DNA from: Vibrio tritonius
Lineage (GTDB): Bacteria; Pseudomonadota; Gammaproteobacteria; Enterobacterales; Vibrionaceae
Assembly (NCBI RefSeq): GCF_001547935.1
Contig: NZ_AP014636.1
Coordinates: forward strand, 1,364,001-1,428,000
Direction: 5' to 3'
DNA length: 64,000 nt
Position numbers and translations under genes: made by a program. Of this stretch, positions 63,517 to 64,000 are shown one piece after another. The notes under the pieces were generated by a model. The model saw only the letters and a list, made by a program, of their open reading frames with translations, did not search any database and was not told the origin of the DNA. How positions within the stretch are numbered: the stretch's first letter is position 1; every line of letters starts with the position of its first letter.

Positions 63517-64000
63517 TTAGGCAATGCGCACCACGCTAGTTAAATTCAAAGTTCTGGCTTGATACTCATTCACATAAGCACCAACCAATTGAGTGGTAGC
63601 TTGATTCAGGTGCAGCACATCCGCTTCACGCAAGTCAGAGTATGACAGATCCCAATCCACGGCTTCGCATGCATTAACCAGTGACCCTGAGAAATTACAG
63701 TGCGACATCACCACTTGATTGACTTTAATATCACGCAGCTGGCAATCGGTTAGGTTGACACCATCGATCATAAGGTGGCTTAACTCCATACCTTGGCAAT
63801 CACATTGACGCAATGTTAATTGGCTTTGAGCTGTCGCAGTACCTGCAAATACGGCGTTAGAGAGCACCATATGAGATAGCTGACAAGACTCTAGGCGCAG
63901 GCCAACCGCCTCAACATCTCGCCACACCGCATGGCTTAAGTCACACTGCTGGAATAGAGCACCACTTAGGTTTGACTTAGAAAAATCACACGGAGTCGGC
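63517..64000 (-). CDS. Pentapeptide repeat protein, Qnr-like (5' end outside window)
   Basis: The frame runs open to the window edge, with about 160 codons visible. Five-residue repeats of the A(D/N)LxX type are seen, such as CDFSKSNLSGALFQQCDLSH and LESCQLSHMVLSNAVF. The C-terminal end, with GAYVNEYQARTLNL, resembles the Qnr quinolone-resistance proteins that mimic DNA on gyrase. The N-terminus lies outside, so length and full repeat count are unknown. Resemblance to Qnr is by eye and the protein is diverged. Confidence 0.7.
   Translation of the reverse strand, partial: PTPCDFSKSNLSGALFQQCDLSHAVWRDVEAVGLRLESCQLSHMVLSNAVFAGTATAQSQLTLRQCDCQGMELSHLMIDGVNLTDCQLRDIKVNQVVMSHCNFSGSLVNACEAVDWDLSYSDLREADVLHLNQATTQLVGAYVNEYQARTLNLTSVVRIA

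Overview
The window looks like chromosome of a Vibrionaceae species, most likely a Vibrio. The GC content is moderate and many genes are Vibrio-typical: FabV-type enoyl-ACP reductase, a GlyGly-CTERM trypsin-like protease, c-di-GMP enzymes, a large chemotaxis receptor, and a glycine-cleavage locus split around a cupin-type regulator. I saw no rRNA, tRNA, CRISPR array, prophage or classical insertion sequence. Species and chromosome cannot be fixed from the sequence alone.

Layout. 1-5.1 kb: the N-terminal part of RavA ATPase (cut by the window start), a Nudix hydrolase, a TetR regulator, a DEAD-box helicase, ACP phosphodiesterase and a 40-residue ORF. 5.1-12.8 kb: an aromatic amino acid permease with a TyrR-like box, a family 90 glycosyltransferase, a barrel-only outer-membrane protein, a TonB siderophore receptor with a Fur-like box, and an AT-rich membrane protein bracketed by repeats. 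12.8-24.3 kb: galE, pxpA, an FAD oxidoreductase, the ybbP-ybbA / tesA divergent pair, a FabV enoyl reductase, an ABC-class ATPase and a J-domain protein. 24.8-34.3 kb: a DUF2238 membrane protein, CutA, a HAD phosphatase, CreA lipoprotein, inosine-guanosine kinase, a PAS-GGDEF-EAL protein, a diguanylate cyclase and a secreted protease. 34.5-41.1 kb: glycine cleavage genes gcvT, an XRE-cupin regulator, gcvH and gcvP. 41.3-44.1 kb: a small lipoprotein, glucokinase, a membrane protein and inorganic pyrophosphatase. 44.2-49.6 kb: a DeoR regulator divergent from a LOG-like gene and a four-gene ABC importer. 49.7-50.7 kb: a REP-associated tyrosine transposase (RAYT). 50.7-56.7 kb: a minus-strand run of a dehydrogenase, an RDD protein, four GNAT acetyltransferases, a VOC protein, a histidine phosphatase and a Gfo/Idh/MocA oxidoreductase. 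56.9-64 kb: an MFS exporter, DUF2256 and a SugE/Gdx-type exporter divergent from a LysR regulator, a ParD-like/Map pair, a methyl-accepting chemotaxis protein and a partial Qnr-like pentapeptide repeat protein.

Most distinctive signals. (1) A RAYT gene sits inside about 10 kb that holds all 15 copies I found of a short motif, GGACAGGCAC. Copies mostly point toward the RAYT from both sides, and two of them supply the stop codons of neighbouring genes. (2) The motif TTTCCTATAGGAAA occurs three times around the glycine-cleavage regulator and looks like its operator. (3) A 28-bp element is repeated at the DeoR/LOG-like divergent promoter and before the ABC operon. (4) The chemoreceptor sensor domain is an internal duplication with a 135-residue period. 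(5) A dispersed repeat family with TATACCC... termini occurs about ten times, with one full-length copy of 266 bp.

The REP/RAYT block is the best candidate for a self-contained element system. The DeoR/LOG-like/ABC cluster is the best candidate for an uncharacterised metabolic uptake system.
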